Shown piece by piece: positions 33,901-43,700 of a DNA stretch of 64,000 nucleotides. The first letter of the stretch is position 1. Each line of letters starts with the position of its first letter. The translations under genes were made by a program, and so were the position numbers. Source of the stretch: Luidia sarsii (Eukaryota; Echinodermata; Asteroidea; Paxillosida; Luidiidae); the NCBI GenBank assembly GCA_949987565.1, contig OX465103.1, forward strand, positions 4,021,548 through 4,085,547. Direction: 5' to 3'. The notes below the pieces were generated by a model. The model saw nothing but the letters and a program-made list of their open reading frames with translations. It did not search any database and was not told where the DNA came from.

Positions 33901-36900
33901 GAAGGAGACGGTGTGGAGATGTTGGAGGTGTGAGCTGGTGGTGGAGAGGGAAGGGGAAAGAGAGAGAGATGGGGAAAGGGGGAGAGTGGTAGATAAAACC
34001 TACCTTTAAATCATTCTTCTTTTGATTGATTGTTACAAGAGTTTAGATAATATAGGTAACATATGGGTATTCTGGAAAGACAACGAAGCAAAAACCCATT
34101 ATATCAATGATCAATGGATACGAAATGTGCTTAGAAGCCACAATCAAAAGGTACTTCCTGCTTTTTTTTCGACAGACGCTTCATCAGAAGTAAGCGTACG
34201 TCTGGTTGGTGGTAATTCCAGCTCAGAGGGTCGTGTGGAGGTGAGCTATGACGGAGACTGGGGAACCGTCTGCGATGATGACTGGGACCACCGAGACGCG
34301 ATGGTGGTGTGCCGATCTCTGGGCTACACTCACGCTATGCCCTTCCTTTTCTGGTTTGGAGAGGGAACTGAAGGAATCTTCCTCGATGATCTCAGCTGCG
34401 AGGGGGATGAACTGACCCTGTCAGAGTGCCCCAACTTGAACTGGGGCGTTCACGACTGTGACCACTCAGAGGATGTTGGCGTTGTTTGCTCAAGTAAGTT
34501 CAGGTGATATTTAACAATACATAACACTAAGAGTACACTGGATTTCAAAATAACCTGTTTAGGGCGGAAGGGTATAGATGAGGCAGATGGAAGCAGATAG
34601 TGGAGGAGACGAAGAGGGAAAGGGAACAAGTGTAATGAGAAGAAGGACAAAGAGGTGGAAAATACGGTGTGGGTGAGTGGAAGGGGTGAGATGGTGATGG
34701 ACAGGGAGAGGTGATGTATAGGGGAAAGACGGAGAGATAACTCGAGATACCTAATATGTGGCTTTCAACAATGTTACTTTTATTGGAAAAAAATTGCAAA
34801 GAAAAACTTTGACAGGATCGCAACTTCAGACCTCTGGATTAAGACACCAGCGCTCTCACACCTGAGCTATCTAGCCCTTAGACGGAAGCCTTCCTAACTA
34901 GTCAACAAGTCTTTGCCGGGGTGGGGGCGCCAAGATCACTAGCAATCAAACCACTAACTGCCGTATATCTCCAGGGATCACACACCTGCTTTCATTTATA
35001 TGCAAACAACAAATATATCTGTAAACCTGGCTACTGCAGCTCGGGGATCACATTATTTCTGCCAATTTTTAATTTTAGCTTAGTGTTACAGGAGTTTGGG
35101 AACTTTACGAAACACGTGGGAAATCTGCAAAATCAAATTATATCTACGGTGAATGAATTAAAAAGGTGCTTGGAACGCCGCAATGAACAATGTTACACAA
35201 ATATACGTGGCATTTCAAATCTAATCAAGAAGTGCGTCCTGTTTTCATGTCGACAGACGCTTCATCAGAAATAAGCGTTCGTCTGGTCGGTGGGAATTCC
35301 AGCTCAGAGGGTCGTGTGGAGGTGAGCTATGGCGGAGACTGGGGAACCGTCTGCCGTTATTACTGGGACCACCGAGACGCGATGGTGGTGTGCCGATCTC
35401 TGGGCTACACTCACGCTATGCCCTTCCCTGTGTGGTTTGGAGAGGGAACTGGAGGAATCTTCCTCGATGATCTCAGCTGCGAGGGGGACGAACTGACCCT
35501 GTCGGATTGCCCCGGCTTGAACTGGGGCGTTCACGACTGTGACCACTACGAGGATGTTGGCGTTGTTTGCTCAAGTAAGTTCAGGTGATATTCAATCATA
35601 CAGAACAATAAGGGTACATTAAATTTCCATATAACCTGTTTAGGGTTGAAGGGTAGAGGAGGCAGAGGGAAGGGGAGAGAGTGGAGGAGAAGGAGAGGGA
35701 AAGAGAAAGGATCAGAAAAGGTTCAGACAGCTGAAGGAGACGGTGTGGAGATGTTGGAGGTGTGAGCTGGTGGTGGAGAGGGAAGGGGAAAGAGAGAGAG
35801 ATGGGGAAAGGGGGAGAGTGGTAGATAAAACCTACCTTTAAATCATTCTTCTTTTGATTGATTGTTACAAGAGTTTAGATAATATAGGTAACATATGGGT
35901 ATTCTGGAAAGACAACGAAGCAAAAACCCATTATATCAATGATCAATGGATACGAAATGTGCTTAGAAGCCACAATCAAAAGGTACTTCCTGCTTTTTTT
36001 TCGACGGACGCTTCATCAGAAGTAAGCGTACGTCTGGTTGGTGGTAATTCCAGCTCAGAGGGTCGTGTGGAGGTGAGCTATGACGGAGACTGGGGAACCG
36101 TCTGCGATGATGACTGGGACCACCGAGACGCGATGGTGGTGTGCCGATCTCTGGGCTACACTCACGCTATGCCCTTCCTTTTCTGGTTTGGAGAGGGAAC
36201 TGAAGGAATCTTCCTCGATGATCTCAGCTGCGAGGGGGATGAACTGACCCTGTCAGAGTGCCCCAACTTGAACTGGGGCGTTCACGACTGTGACCACTCA
36301 GAGGATGTTGGCGTTGTTTGCTCAAGTAAGTTCAGGTGATATTTAACAATACATAACACTAAGAGTACACTGGATTTCAAAATAACCTGTTTAGGGCGGA
36401 AGGGTATAGATGAGGCAGATGGAAGCAGATAGTGGAGGAGACGAAGAGGGAAAGGGAACAAGTGTAATGAGAAGAAGGACAAAGAGGTGGAAAATACGGT
36501 GTGGGTGAGTGGAAGGGGTGAGATGGTGATGGACAGGGAGAGGTGATGTATAGGGGAAAGACGGAGAGATAACTCGAGATACCTAATATGTGGCTTTCAA
36601 CAATGTTACTTTTATTGGAAAAAAATTGCAAAGAAAAACTTTGACAGGATCGCAACTTCAGACCTCTGGATTAAGACACCAGCGCTCTCACACCTGAGCT
36701 ATCTAGCCCTTAGACGGAAGCCTTCCTAACTAGTCAACAAGTCTTTGCCGGGGTGGGGGCGCCAAGATCACTAGCAATCAAACCACTAACTGCCGTATAT
36801 CTCCAGGGATCACACACCTGCTTTCATTTATATGCAAACAACAAATATATCTGTAAACCTGGCTACTGCAGCTCGGGGATCACATTATTTCTGCCAATTT

Positions 36901-39900
36901 TTAATTTTAGCTTAGTGTTACAGGAGTTTGGGAACTTTACGAAACACGTGGGAAATCTGCAAAATCAAATTATATCTACGGTGAATGAATTAAAAAGGTG
37001 CTTGGAACGCCGCAATGAACAATGTTACACAAATATACGTGGCATTTCAAATCTAAACAAGAAGTGCGTCCTGTTTTCATTTCGACAGACGCTTCATCAG
37101 AACTAACCGTGCGTCTGGTCGGTAGGAATTCCAGCTCAGAGGGTCGTGTGGAGGTGAGCTATGACGGAGACTGGGGTACCGTCTGCAATGATGACTGGGA
37201 CCACCGAGACGCGGTGGTGGTGTGCCGATCTATGGGCTACGCGCACGCTACGCCCTTCCTTGTCTGGTTTGGAGAGGGGACGGGAGAAATCTTCCTCGAT
37301 GATCTCAGCTGCGAAGGGGATGAACTGACCCTGTCGGAGTGCCCAAACTTGAACTGGGGAGTTCACAACTGTGACCACTCATATGATGTTGGTGTTGTCT
37401 GCTCAAGTAAGTTACACGCGATAATCATTTAACCATACAGAACGATATCAATATATATTGGATTCCCCAAAAAACTATTTGGAGTAGAGGAAAGGAAAGT
37501 GGGGAAAGTTGGGGACAGGAAGAGGGAGAGGGAAACAGTGTTAGGATAATAAGAGGGACAGAGAGGTTCAGGAGGCGGCATGGGGAAGAGGGAGGGGTGA
37601 GAGGTGATGGAGGGGCAGGGGAAGACCGAATGAGATAGTTGAAACCTCACTGCCTTTCACCAATGCTAAGCTATAGGCATAAATAAAATTATATCCATGG
37701 TGAATTGACTAACCTGTTTGCGACCTGTTTTTATTTCGACAGACGCTCCATCAGAACTAACCGTGCGTCTGGTCGGTGGGAATTCCAGCTCAGAGGGTCG
37801 TGTGGAGGTGAGCTATGACGGAGACTGGGGAACCGTCTGCGATGATAACTGGGACCACCGAGACGCGATGGTGGTGTGCCGATCTGTGGGCTATCCGTTT
37901 GTGCGATCTATTCAGGTGAACTTCGGAGAGGGGATTGGACAAATCTACATGGATAATCTCAACTGCACGGGAGACGAACAGACCCTGATGGAGTGCCACG
38001 GCCTGCACTGGGGCAAACACAACTGTGACCACTCAGAGGATGTTGGTGTTGTTTGCTCAAGTAAGTCAGGTGGTATTTACCAGACAGGATTTTGAGAGTA
38101 CAGTGAATAAAGAGGAGGGAGAGGGATCGAGCGATGGAGGACCTTTTAACAATTTTAATCTGTATCACACGAAATAAACGAAAACATTACTTGGAGCATT
38201 TTCTACATAGCATATAATGACAAAGGCAATTTTGACTGGACTTTGATTTGAACCCTCGACCTTTGGTTTCAAGTACTATCTCTCATTTGCCATCTGAGCT
38301 ATCCATTTCTTATGGTTGCCGTTCAAGTTCTATTTCACTTTCAAATTGTTTCGGCGTCATTTGCTGTCCTAGTTTGCTTAATAAGGAAATTGTCAAATTG
38401 TAGGAAAATGATAGAATCAAGCCGAATTGAGAATACTGCAAGACTTGAGTGAACAAAGGGAAGATGATACCCAAGAATTGGCAGGAAATCTTAGCCATAA
38501 TTCCCACGCAGCGGCCGACACAACAAAATAGGCTCAAGTACAAAATACCCAGAGGATGAGAGACGAACTTTAAAACATCAAACCCAAATCGACCTTGATT
38601 GTCACACGATAGGAAAAGAACACGTCAAGGCAAATCAGAAGCGGTGTGATATAGCACCATAACCGAACATGCTGGGTATAGTCCATTCTTCGGAATTGAA
38701 TGGCATAACAGTGAACTGAAATCCTTTGTATATTCACTTCTTTTCAGATCAATCTCTGGAAATTCCTGTCAAACAACCTGTGGCTTCTTGCAGTGCAGGT
38801 AAGTCGTTCTCCATTGTCTGTAAACGAAAATTACCGGACACCGATAGGGCTGTGGTCATTGACGCGTCACACATTCACCTCCGTCTACCAATTGGAATCT
38901 GATGAGTGAAGCTGATGGATGAAATACGAAGCCAACTAAAGGAAGTGTGTGATGACAAACACAGGCTGTTTAGGAATTGCTCGTTTGACAGAAACTGTGC
39001 ATGATATCATTCTGTGCTCCTTAAATGCGACGTCACCTGAGACAGGATAGAACCAGCATACATCTTGTCACGTCAGACCATTATGTGTTTCAAAGGATGC
39101 ACACTAAATGACACAAGACTAGTCACGTGAAGTCGTCAACATACCAATATGGACAATGTAAACCCTAAAACACTTCACTGCTTATCTACATGGAATGTTA
39201 CAAATAGTTAGACATGTACCTTGCGCAATATATAGTACTAGTTATTGTGCACCCTCAACCTTGTCACATGATATATTGTTACAACGACGAACTTGTTCCG
39301 ATACCCCTCTTTGCTTTACGATTTCCTTGATTCATGTTCCTTGCGTATACAATATTACTAAGTTGAACGAATATTGCTTTGAATTTCGTACGGAACTAAT
39401 CGCAAGAAAATAATTTATTCAATGAAATTGAATAGAATTGTGGACCATTCAGGAAAAACTAGAGCATTTATGTATGTTTTTAGCAGAGCATAGGTTTTTC
39501 CGCATAATTTATGCTTCTAAAACGCCATGATGATGTCACATAGCTTAAGCCAAAAAATGTCTCAGCCTATTTAATTAACTTTTAAAATAAAAAAATTAAA
39601 CAAAACTGCTACTCTCCTGGCCAAATATGCTGAAATTGATTTGAAATTCTGAACTTTTTAATAACTCATTAATATTCATAAGATGACGATATGATTAATT
39701 TAGATTTTCTTTACAGAATAACATGTACGTGTCAAAAACTGTACTGGGATATGAAACGTGATGTAAAGTTGTTTACTAAGAGCATTGATGTGAAAGCCGA
39801 GAGGCCAGCATTTATCAGGATGATTCATTTGTTCCTCACCGATTACAGATTCAGTTGACCCAAAGACCAGGCGTCTTGCATTCGTATCGTCAGGCACCAC

Positions 39901-40099
39901 CTGTAGCCCTCAAGATGTTCTCCTTACTAACTACCACTCAAAGAGCATGATCCAGTGCGCACGCGACTGCCTTAGTCGCAACGACTGCCAGGGTTTTGGG
40001 TTCGTAGATGCTGGGAAAGAGGATGACTGTATGCTCTGTAGCTGTATAAACAATTTACAGTATAAAGCTGGAAGTATGTTTTATGAAAAAAGTTTGTAA
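21858..40099 (+). CDS. Gene 2: secreted SRCR(x11)-linker-PAN protein (gene model)
   Basis: Join of a signal exon (21858-21948, or alternatively 24474-24561), SRCR exons 28382-28699, 29761-30078, 30512-30829, 31593-31910, 32344-32661, 33425-33742, 34176-34493, 35257-35574, 36008-36325, 37089-37406 and 37743-38060, linker 38748-38798 and PAN exon 39849-40099. All junctions are phase 1; the product would be about 1,296 residues. The acceptor of the exon at 36008 is mutated (GG), so that domain may be skipped or shortened. Most domains come from a young 1832-bp tandem array. The signal peptide and lack of a transmembrane segment predict secretion. Splicing is inferred. Confidence 0.8.
22256..22606 (-). 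mobile_element. LINE-like ORF2 C-terminal remnant
   Basis: A 116-codon minus-strand frame. Its patterns YLKYIAHICRRENTNLTK, PWIGISGLLG and IKRETQSKTGF resemble the region after the reverse transcriptase in invertebrate non-LTR retroelements. No RT domain is attached. The duplicate at 48378-48728 encodes the same protein, but the copies are young, so this is no proof of selection. Confidence 0.5.
22915..23085 (-). mobile_element. tRNA-derived SINE
   Basis: Minus-strand head (GGATTGCTCAGATGAAGAGC, anticodon-like arm) plus the usual body with CTGACAAAGACTAGTTGACT and TGGAGATGTACGG. Same family as in the SRCR introns. Copy at 49035-49205. Confidence 0.65.
24394..24399 (+). promoter_or_regulatory. 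Possible TATA-like element before signal exon 2
   Basis: TATAAT within GTTATAATACC, about 80 bp before the ATG at 24474, copied before 50595. Spacing suits a core promoter with a short leader, but in AT-rich DNA chance is a real alternative. Confidence 0.25.
24474..24561 (+). CDS. Gene 2 signal-peptide exon, version 2 (alternative first exon)
   Basis: ATG plus 29 codons to G|GTAAGT, phase 1. It begins MELSSWVLAAKALCW and ends TAIQLS, clearly homologous to the exon at 21858 but diverged. The sequence just before the ATG (ACTGCTCGGTG) is also shared with version 1. Either an alternative first exon with its own promoter or the leader of a lost neighbouring gene. TATAA at about 24395 lies some 80 bp before the ATG. 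Confidence 0.78.
24681..25000. repeat. 40-bp minisatellite, 8 copies
   Basis: Eight 40-bp copies containing ACCGATAACCCATTACCACT and ACCGATACTG. Copies differ mainly at CCGATAAC versus CCGATTAC, in order A,A,T,A,T,A,T,A, so the later part repeats as an 80-bp higher-order unit. The paralogous array at 50802-50961 has four copies. Confidence 0.95.
25269..25556 (+). other. Unidentified 95-codon open frame in intron 1
   Basis: I do not recognise it. Five cysteines, no signal peptide, no membrane segment. The copy at 51230-51517 encodes the same protein; the two base differences I see (an Ile and a Tyr codon) are both synonymous. Neighbouring frames of similar length show replacement changes. Too few changes to claim a gene. 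Confidence 0.2.
26248..26282. repeat. Short inverted repeat (hairpin)
   Basis: Perfect 11-bp arms AGCTTTTCCGC and GCGGAAAAGCT around a smaller CTTCC/GGAAG palindrome. AGCTTTTCCGCTTCTG also occurs near 25521, so these may be ends of a small element. Copy at about 52210-52244. Confidence 0.6.
26275..26685 (-). mobile_element. Decayed LINE reverse transcriptase fragment
   Basis: Minus-strand translation gives LIIYGDDTVIKV (RT catalytic-motif region), FVEWCDRIF, then after a frame shift ETVIDFRPN, NGNEIEAVSEYKYLGTVV and, further on, SVIQSVVTF. This is the order seen in CR1/Rex/L2-like non-LTR retroelements. Stops and shifts show it is dead. Copy at 52237-52647. Confidence 0.75.
26771..26846. repeat. 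Inverted repeat, MITE-like
   Basis: 26-bp arms (AATTCAATGAGGGTT...CCCTGCTCG) with two mismatches flank a 24-bp loop. CCTGCTCGACGT recurs near 60980 next to a tRNA-like head, suggesting a dispersed element. Copy at 52733-52808. Confidence 0.7.
28133..28206 (+). pseudogene. Truncated first SRCR exon of gene 2
   Basis: Acceptor GGCAG, then about 74 bp of the 5' end of an SRCR exon, cut at GTGAGCTGTGACC and joined to intron sequence (TTTAAATCATTC) that normally lies before the exon at 30512. The intact equivalent in gene 3 is 54094-54411. No donor and most of the domain missing, so not usable. Confidence 0.85.
28382..28699 (+). CDS. Gene 2 SRCR exon 1 (AMP type, Q-like)
   Basis: Full SRCR domain, acceptor CGACAG, donor AA|GTAAGT. 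VHAMPFLFWF; D-D-D after Cys33; VEMSYDGDW; CPGLKWGVHDC. SSS instead of NSS. Distinct from the Q exons of the young array by several replacements (A42K43 for A42M43, VAVIC for VGVVC). First usable SRCR of gene 2. Confidence 0.92.
28746..28760 (+). pseudogene. 15-bp tail of a deleted SRCR exon
   Basis: GGCGTTGTCTGCTCA followed by CGTAAGTTCA and P-type intron sequence. Only the last codons of a P-like exon remain after a deletion joined it to Q-type intron. Confidence 0.65.
28910..28997 (+). pseudogene. 3' fragment of a Q-type SRCR exon
   Basis: The last 88 bp of an SRCR exon (ELTLSDCPNLNWGVHDC to VVCS) with an intact donor, joined on the left to a GA-rich intron at AGAAAAGG. The 5' two thirds are deleted. 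A cryptic acceptor just upstream is not convincing. Confidence 0.8.
29761..30078 (+). CDS. Gene 2 SRCR exon 2 (P1)
   Basis: Full SRCR domain, acceptor CGACAG, donor AA|GTAAGT. THAMPFPVWF; R-Y-Y after Cys33, so the acidic pair is gone; LSDCPGLNWGVHDCDHYED. NSS sequon. First of four P exons. Confidence 0.93.
30512..30829 (+). CDS. Gene 2 SRCR exon 3 (Q1)
   Basis: Full SRCR domain after a long T run and CGACAG. THAMPFLFWF; D-D-D after Cys33; GTEGIF; LSECPNLNWGVHDC. NSS sequon, six cysteines. First of four Q exons. Confidence 0.93.
31593..31910 (+). CDS. Gene 2 SRCR exon 4 (P2)
   Basis: Same protein as P1 (29761-30078), exactly 1832 bp downstream, with intact acceptor and donor. Confidence 0.92.
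32344..32661 (+). CDS. Gene 2 SRCR exon 5 (Q2)
   Basis: Same protein as Q1, 1832 bp downstream, with intact CGACAG acceptor and GTAAGT donor. Confidence 0.92.
33425..33742 (+). CDS. Gene 2 SRCR exon 6 (P3)
   Basis: Third P copy, protein unchanged, splice sites intact. Confidence 0.92.
34176..34493 (+). CDS. Gene 2 SRCR exon 7 (Q3)
   Basis: Third Q copy, protein unchanged, splice sites intact. Confidence 0.92.
35257..35574 (+). CDS. Gene 2 SRCR exon 8 (P4)
   Basis: Fourth P copy, protein unchanged. The polypyrimidine part of its acceptor has T to G (CATGTCGACAG for CATTTCGACAG), which may weaken but not remove the site. Confidence 0.91.
36008..36325 (+). CDS. Gene 2 SRCR exon 9 (Q4), acceptor mutated
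   Basis: Open Q-type SRCR domain identical in protein to Q1-Q3, but the acceptor reads CGACGG instead of CGACAG. Without AG the 318-nt exon should not be spliced at its normal edge. The next AG (TCATCAG, ending 36019) is 12 nt inside and in frame, so a domain four residues shorter is possible; skipping would also keep frame because the exon is phase 1-1. Confidence 0.75.
37089..37406 (+). CDS. Gene 2 SRCR exon 10 (chimeric AMP type)
   Basis: Full SRCR domain, acceptor CGACAG, donor AA|GTAAGT. N-D-D after Cys33 and HRDAVVVC match VQS exons of gene 1, while AHATPFLVWF and LSECPNLNWGVHNC are AMP type. Met49 replaces Leu (CRSMGY). NSS sequon. From its 3' end onward gene 2 follows the gene 1 sequence. 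Confidence 0.92.
37743..38060 (+). CDS. Gene 2 SRCR exon 11 (VQS-like), last SRCR
   Basis: Close paralogue of gene 1 exon 12. YPFVRSIQVNF; D-D-N after Cys33; Val49 (CRSVGY); Ile65 (GEGIGQ). Sequons NSS and NCT are kept. Splice sites intact. Confidence 0.92.
38061..38747 (+). other. Gene 2 intron between last SRCR and linker
   Basis: Near copy of 11924-12608, including the tRNA-like SINE remnant (38231-38306, minus strand). No exon seen. Confidence 0.75.
38748..38798 (+). CDS. Gene 2 linker exon
   Basis: 51 nt between TTTTCAG and G|GTAAGT, encoding the same LEIPVKQPVASCSA spacer as gene 1, with one cysteine. Confidence 0.8.
38799..39848 (+). other. Gene 2 intron before the PAN exon
   Basis: Near copy of 12660-13718, with a small deletion near 39261 relative to gene 1. 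Includes the AATATTCATAAGATGA dispersed repeat. No coding signal. Confidence 0.7.
39849..40099 (+). CDS. Gene 2 terminal exon, PAN/Apple-like domain and stop
   Basis: 251 nt, acceptor GATTACAG, stop TAA at 40097-40099. Same six PAN cysteines as gene 1, plus a seventh: Ser66 is Cys (CSCINN). The dibasic site before the domain reads K-T-R-R, so the strict R-x-x-R furin pattern is lost. Otherwise nearly the same protein as gene 1. Confidence 0.87.
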
Positions 40100-40780
40100 T
40101 TTGCTACATGAACTTCTCTCAACCTTTCCTGACCTGCTCATCATCTTCCTACTGCTGCTGCTGCTCCTCCTCCTACTGTTCCTCATCTTCCTGCTTCTGC
40201 TCTTCTTCTTCCTACTGCTAGCCCTCTTCCTACTCCTGCTCTCCTCTTCCTGCTTCTGCTCTTCTTCTTCCTACTCCTACTCCTCTTCCTACTCCTGCTC
40301 CTCTTCTTACTGCTGCTCTTCCTCTTCCTACTCCTGCTCCTCCTCTTCCTACTCCTGCTCCTCTTCCTACTTCTGCTCTTCTTCTTCTAGCTCCTGCTCC
40401 TCCTCTTCCTACTCCTGCTCCTCTTCCTACTTCTGCTCTTCTTCTTCTAGCTCCTGCTCCTCCTCTTCCTACTCCTACTCCTCTCCCCACTCCTGCTCTC
40501 ATCTTCCTGCTTCTGCATCTCTTCTCTTCCCACTCCTGCTCCTCTTCCTACTCCTGCTGCTGCTGCTCCTTATCCTACTCCTGCTTCTCTAATTCCGACT
40601 CCTGTCTCCTCCTCCTCCGACTTCTGCACCTCCTCCTCCTACTTCTAAACTGCCTCTTCCTTCTCCTGCTACTCATTTTCCTGATCCTGCTCACCCTTTC
40701 CTTCTTCTGCTTACCATCTTCAAACTCCTTCTTTCTTCATTGTTCTTTCTGATTTCGTGAAAAGATATATTTGCAATAAA
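40100..40780 (+). other. Gene 2 3'UTR, pyrimidine-rich, AATAAA at 40775-40780
   Basis: Same design as gene 1. The C/T tract (about 40114-40745) is 42 bp shorter overall than that of gene 1, from one 60-bp unit fewer and an extra 18 bp near 40221. The candidate poly(A) signal is in the same context (TTGCAATAAATTTC). Confidence 0.6.
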
Positions 40781-43700
40781 TTTCAATTTGCAACTTGTAG
40801 GCCAACATGTACCAGTACTAAAGGTTACAAATGAAACTTATCATCTGTTATTAATGGTGGTATTGTTTCTAAACGGTTTTCTTTTCAACGCTTGTTTGCT
40901 GTGACAAGGCGAACTATTGGAAGCTAACACAGTCATTTGATCAACTTTCAAGGAATTTAACCTATGGACAGAAGTCTAACGTAGTCATATTCTATATTGT
41001 TATGGTATACACACAAAATGCGATGACGTGCATTTGACCCAGTTTACCTTCTATTTAAGATGCAATCTCTCACACTTTCGAAGATTTCGAAGATTTCGAT
41101 GAGGATTCTGAAAAACGCATTCAACACATTTACAAATTATGCTTTGAAAAGGGAAAGGATATGTATCTAATTCGAACCCGGAACTGCTGCTTTCTAGTGC
41201 AGACGCCTTAACCCTATCTGCATTGGTGGATGGCGAAAAAATATGAATTATCGCTTCATGACTGTTGCCATTATTGTCTTGCGCACATTTTGACGCCTAA
41301 TTTCACTTCATCGGACATATGGTTTTTACATATCAATTAGTATTTGTAGGTCATTACAGTTGCATATATTTGTGTACAATTTAAAGCTGTTAGGCAGTGG
41401 CTTGCATTTCTTAATGAATCGTGCTCAGGAATTCATGCTGCACTGATTTCATGCTTCTGTATCATTCTGAGATAAACAAAAAAGAATATGGAAGCAATAA
41501 AAAACACACATGTAAGCAATGAAAAAAAGTAAAACAAAAGCAATAAAACAATAAAACCAAAGCAATTAAAACAATCAAACCAAAGCAATAAAAACAATAA
41601 AAAAAAAGCAATAAAAAAATAAAACAAAAGCAATAAAAGCAATAAAAAACCTGGACATAACAAGTGCTGGCTTTTTGCTGTAACGGAGAAGTTTTAAATG
41701 TACACATCAAATTAAATCAGAACTGATTTCTCATTGCGAAAACTGTTATGCAAAAATACATGAAATATTCATCATGAATAGTTAATCTGCTAATATTTTT
41801 CCAAATTTGCATATTTGTTCAAAATTAGCTAATAACTCATTAAATTGCATATTTCATTGAAATTAATCATGCAAACAGAATCGGGCTTTTAGTTTCTGAG
41901 ATCAATAGGGTGCCTCCATTTCATGGAACAAAATAACCCACTACACACAGGGCTCAATAAGGTCTTAAATAACATCCGCAGACAACAAAAAACCATAAGC
42001 ATATTGCAGATAGGTTTTGCTAGAAACGTTATGACAATCAACAATTCTTATCCTACAATATATTTTTAGATTCGACTCTGCTAAAATACTTACGAAAAGT
42101 TTACAATCAGTATCTCATGTCAATCTTCGTATAGTTATTTGGTTTTGGTGTATCTGGTGTGGAATCGTTGATGGGAAATCTATGGTAATTATCTAGAGGA
42201 TATTACAAATTAAATAAGTTTAGGTATTTCTCAAACTGAATCATTTCAATATTATCATCTGTACGTTCTATGTACTCCACAAACTAGATGAGTCTTAAAA
42301 TAGGGCCATTTCCCCTATGTCTTAAAATGAAAATCTAAAAGGTAGAATTTATAGTATGTGATGCGTTAGGGTAACAAAAGTCTTGGTGTATTTAGTGTTA
42401 AATTGAATTAGCAAAATATGAGGTAATTCTTGAAATGTTTTACAAATTTTATTTATTAAATATTGTTCATGGAAATATATCGTTTAACTTATAATTTCTG
42501 TATAATTATTCTCACCATTCAGAAACATCCACGTATCCTATAATTTGCCCAAGTATCCCCTTAAAAAATATAGGTGAGAGGTATATCATTTCTTGTACGA
42601 TACGCTTTTACGATGGGTTCGGCCACATTTTTAATGAAAATCATCATTTCTTACACGATAATGATTTTTACGCTTCTAAATGGACTTAAGAATAGGCTAC
42701 GATTGTTATATCACGTCAATCATCGTAGGCCTGTATTTATTTCGAATTTGTTCGAGCAAAACCCAAGTGTTTTACTTATTTGACCTATAGTGAATTATTG
42801 ATCGAAATAAATAATTTTAGGTTTCAAATTCTGTACATCCTGTAGATTCAGCAAATTTCCTTTACGCCTATCATAAAACACGACCAAATTGTCCCCACAA
42901 AAAAGCTTAAAAAATGATTCAATCGGAGACAGACTCGCTAAATTCTTAAGAAATATTAACGATATAAATATTGTTGTATTTGGGTGAAATTGATAAATTC
43001 TGTGCTAAATATTTAGATTTTACTGATTTAGATATTTAGTTATTTCTCCTAATGACTAGTACATTATTTTATATTATTATATACACACCGGTTTTACTTG
43101 CTGTAAATTTTGTCTTTTGAGCAAAGTTGCCGTATCCTAGGATATGCCCAAATAGCCCCATCAAAATAGAAGACATCTGAAAGGTGTTTTTTATGTGTCG
43201 ATACCGATTGTATGATGAGTTTTGACAAATACTCAAACAAGTGTTAATTCTTGAGGAGTGTTTAACCCATTTTACTGAATTAGACTTATTCATTGCCTCA
43301 ACAAAATAATATTATAAAGCATAATTTCTGTACACTTCCCCTAAATACGGCCACCTACCCTCAAAAAGAAAATCTAAGAAATTTCGGATATGGTAAGCGT
43401 CTAGGTTAGGCTTTGCCAAATACATGATAATATATCAATGATTTCACTATTTTTTGTCATTTATATCCGTTTGGCCAAATCAAAATCCAAAATGAGAGAA
43501 CATTCCTGCTACATTACACATTAGAGTTATTTATTGTAATAAATAAAATAAAGCATGATTTCTGTACATTACACTTAAATACAACCACCTACCATTACCA
43601 AGAAAATCTAAGAGATTTCTGGTATGGTACGCGTTTATGTTAGGCTTTGCCAAATACGTGTAGTATCTACAATCAACAAATGTACAATAAATAATTAATT

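Larger units (their letters stand above)
29311..36710 (-). mobile_element. tRNA-Lys-like SINE heads, one per 1832-bp unit
   Basis: Minus-strand copies at 29311-29382, 31143-31214, 32975-33046, 34807-34878 and 36639-36710. A box TAGCTCAGGTGTGAGAGC; anticodon-like arm CTGGT-GTCTTAA-TCCAG with CTT in the anticodon place (lysine type); B-box-like GGTCTGAAGTTGCGATCC. The copies spread with the array, not by separate insertion. Confidence 0.7.
28998..37088 (+). repeat. 1832-bp tandem array, 4 full units plus partial
   Basis: Units 28998-30829, 30830-32661, 32662-34493, 34494-36325 and a partial one to about 37088. Each holds Q intron, SINE head, P exon, P intron with GA tract and Q exon. I find only scattered single-base differences (for example at 29642, 30183, 33963, 35250 and 36006), so amplification or homogenisation is very recent, or the assembly is repeated here. 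Confidence 0.95.
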
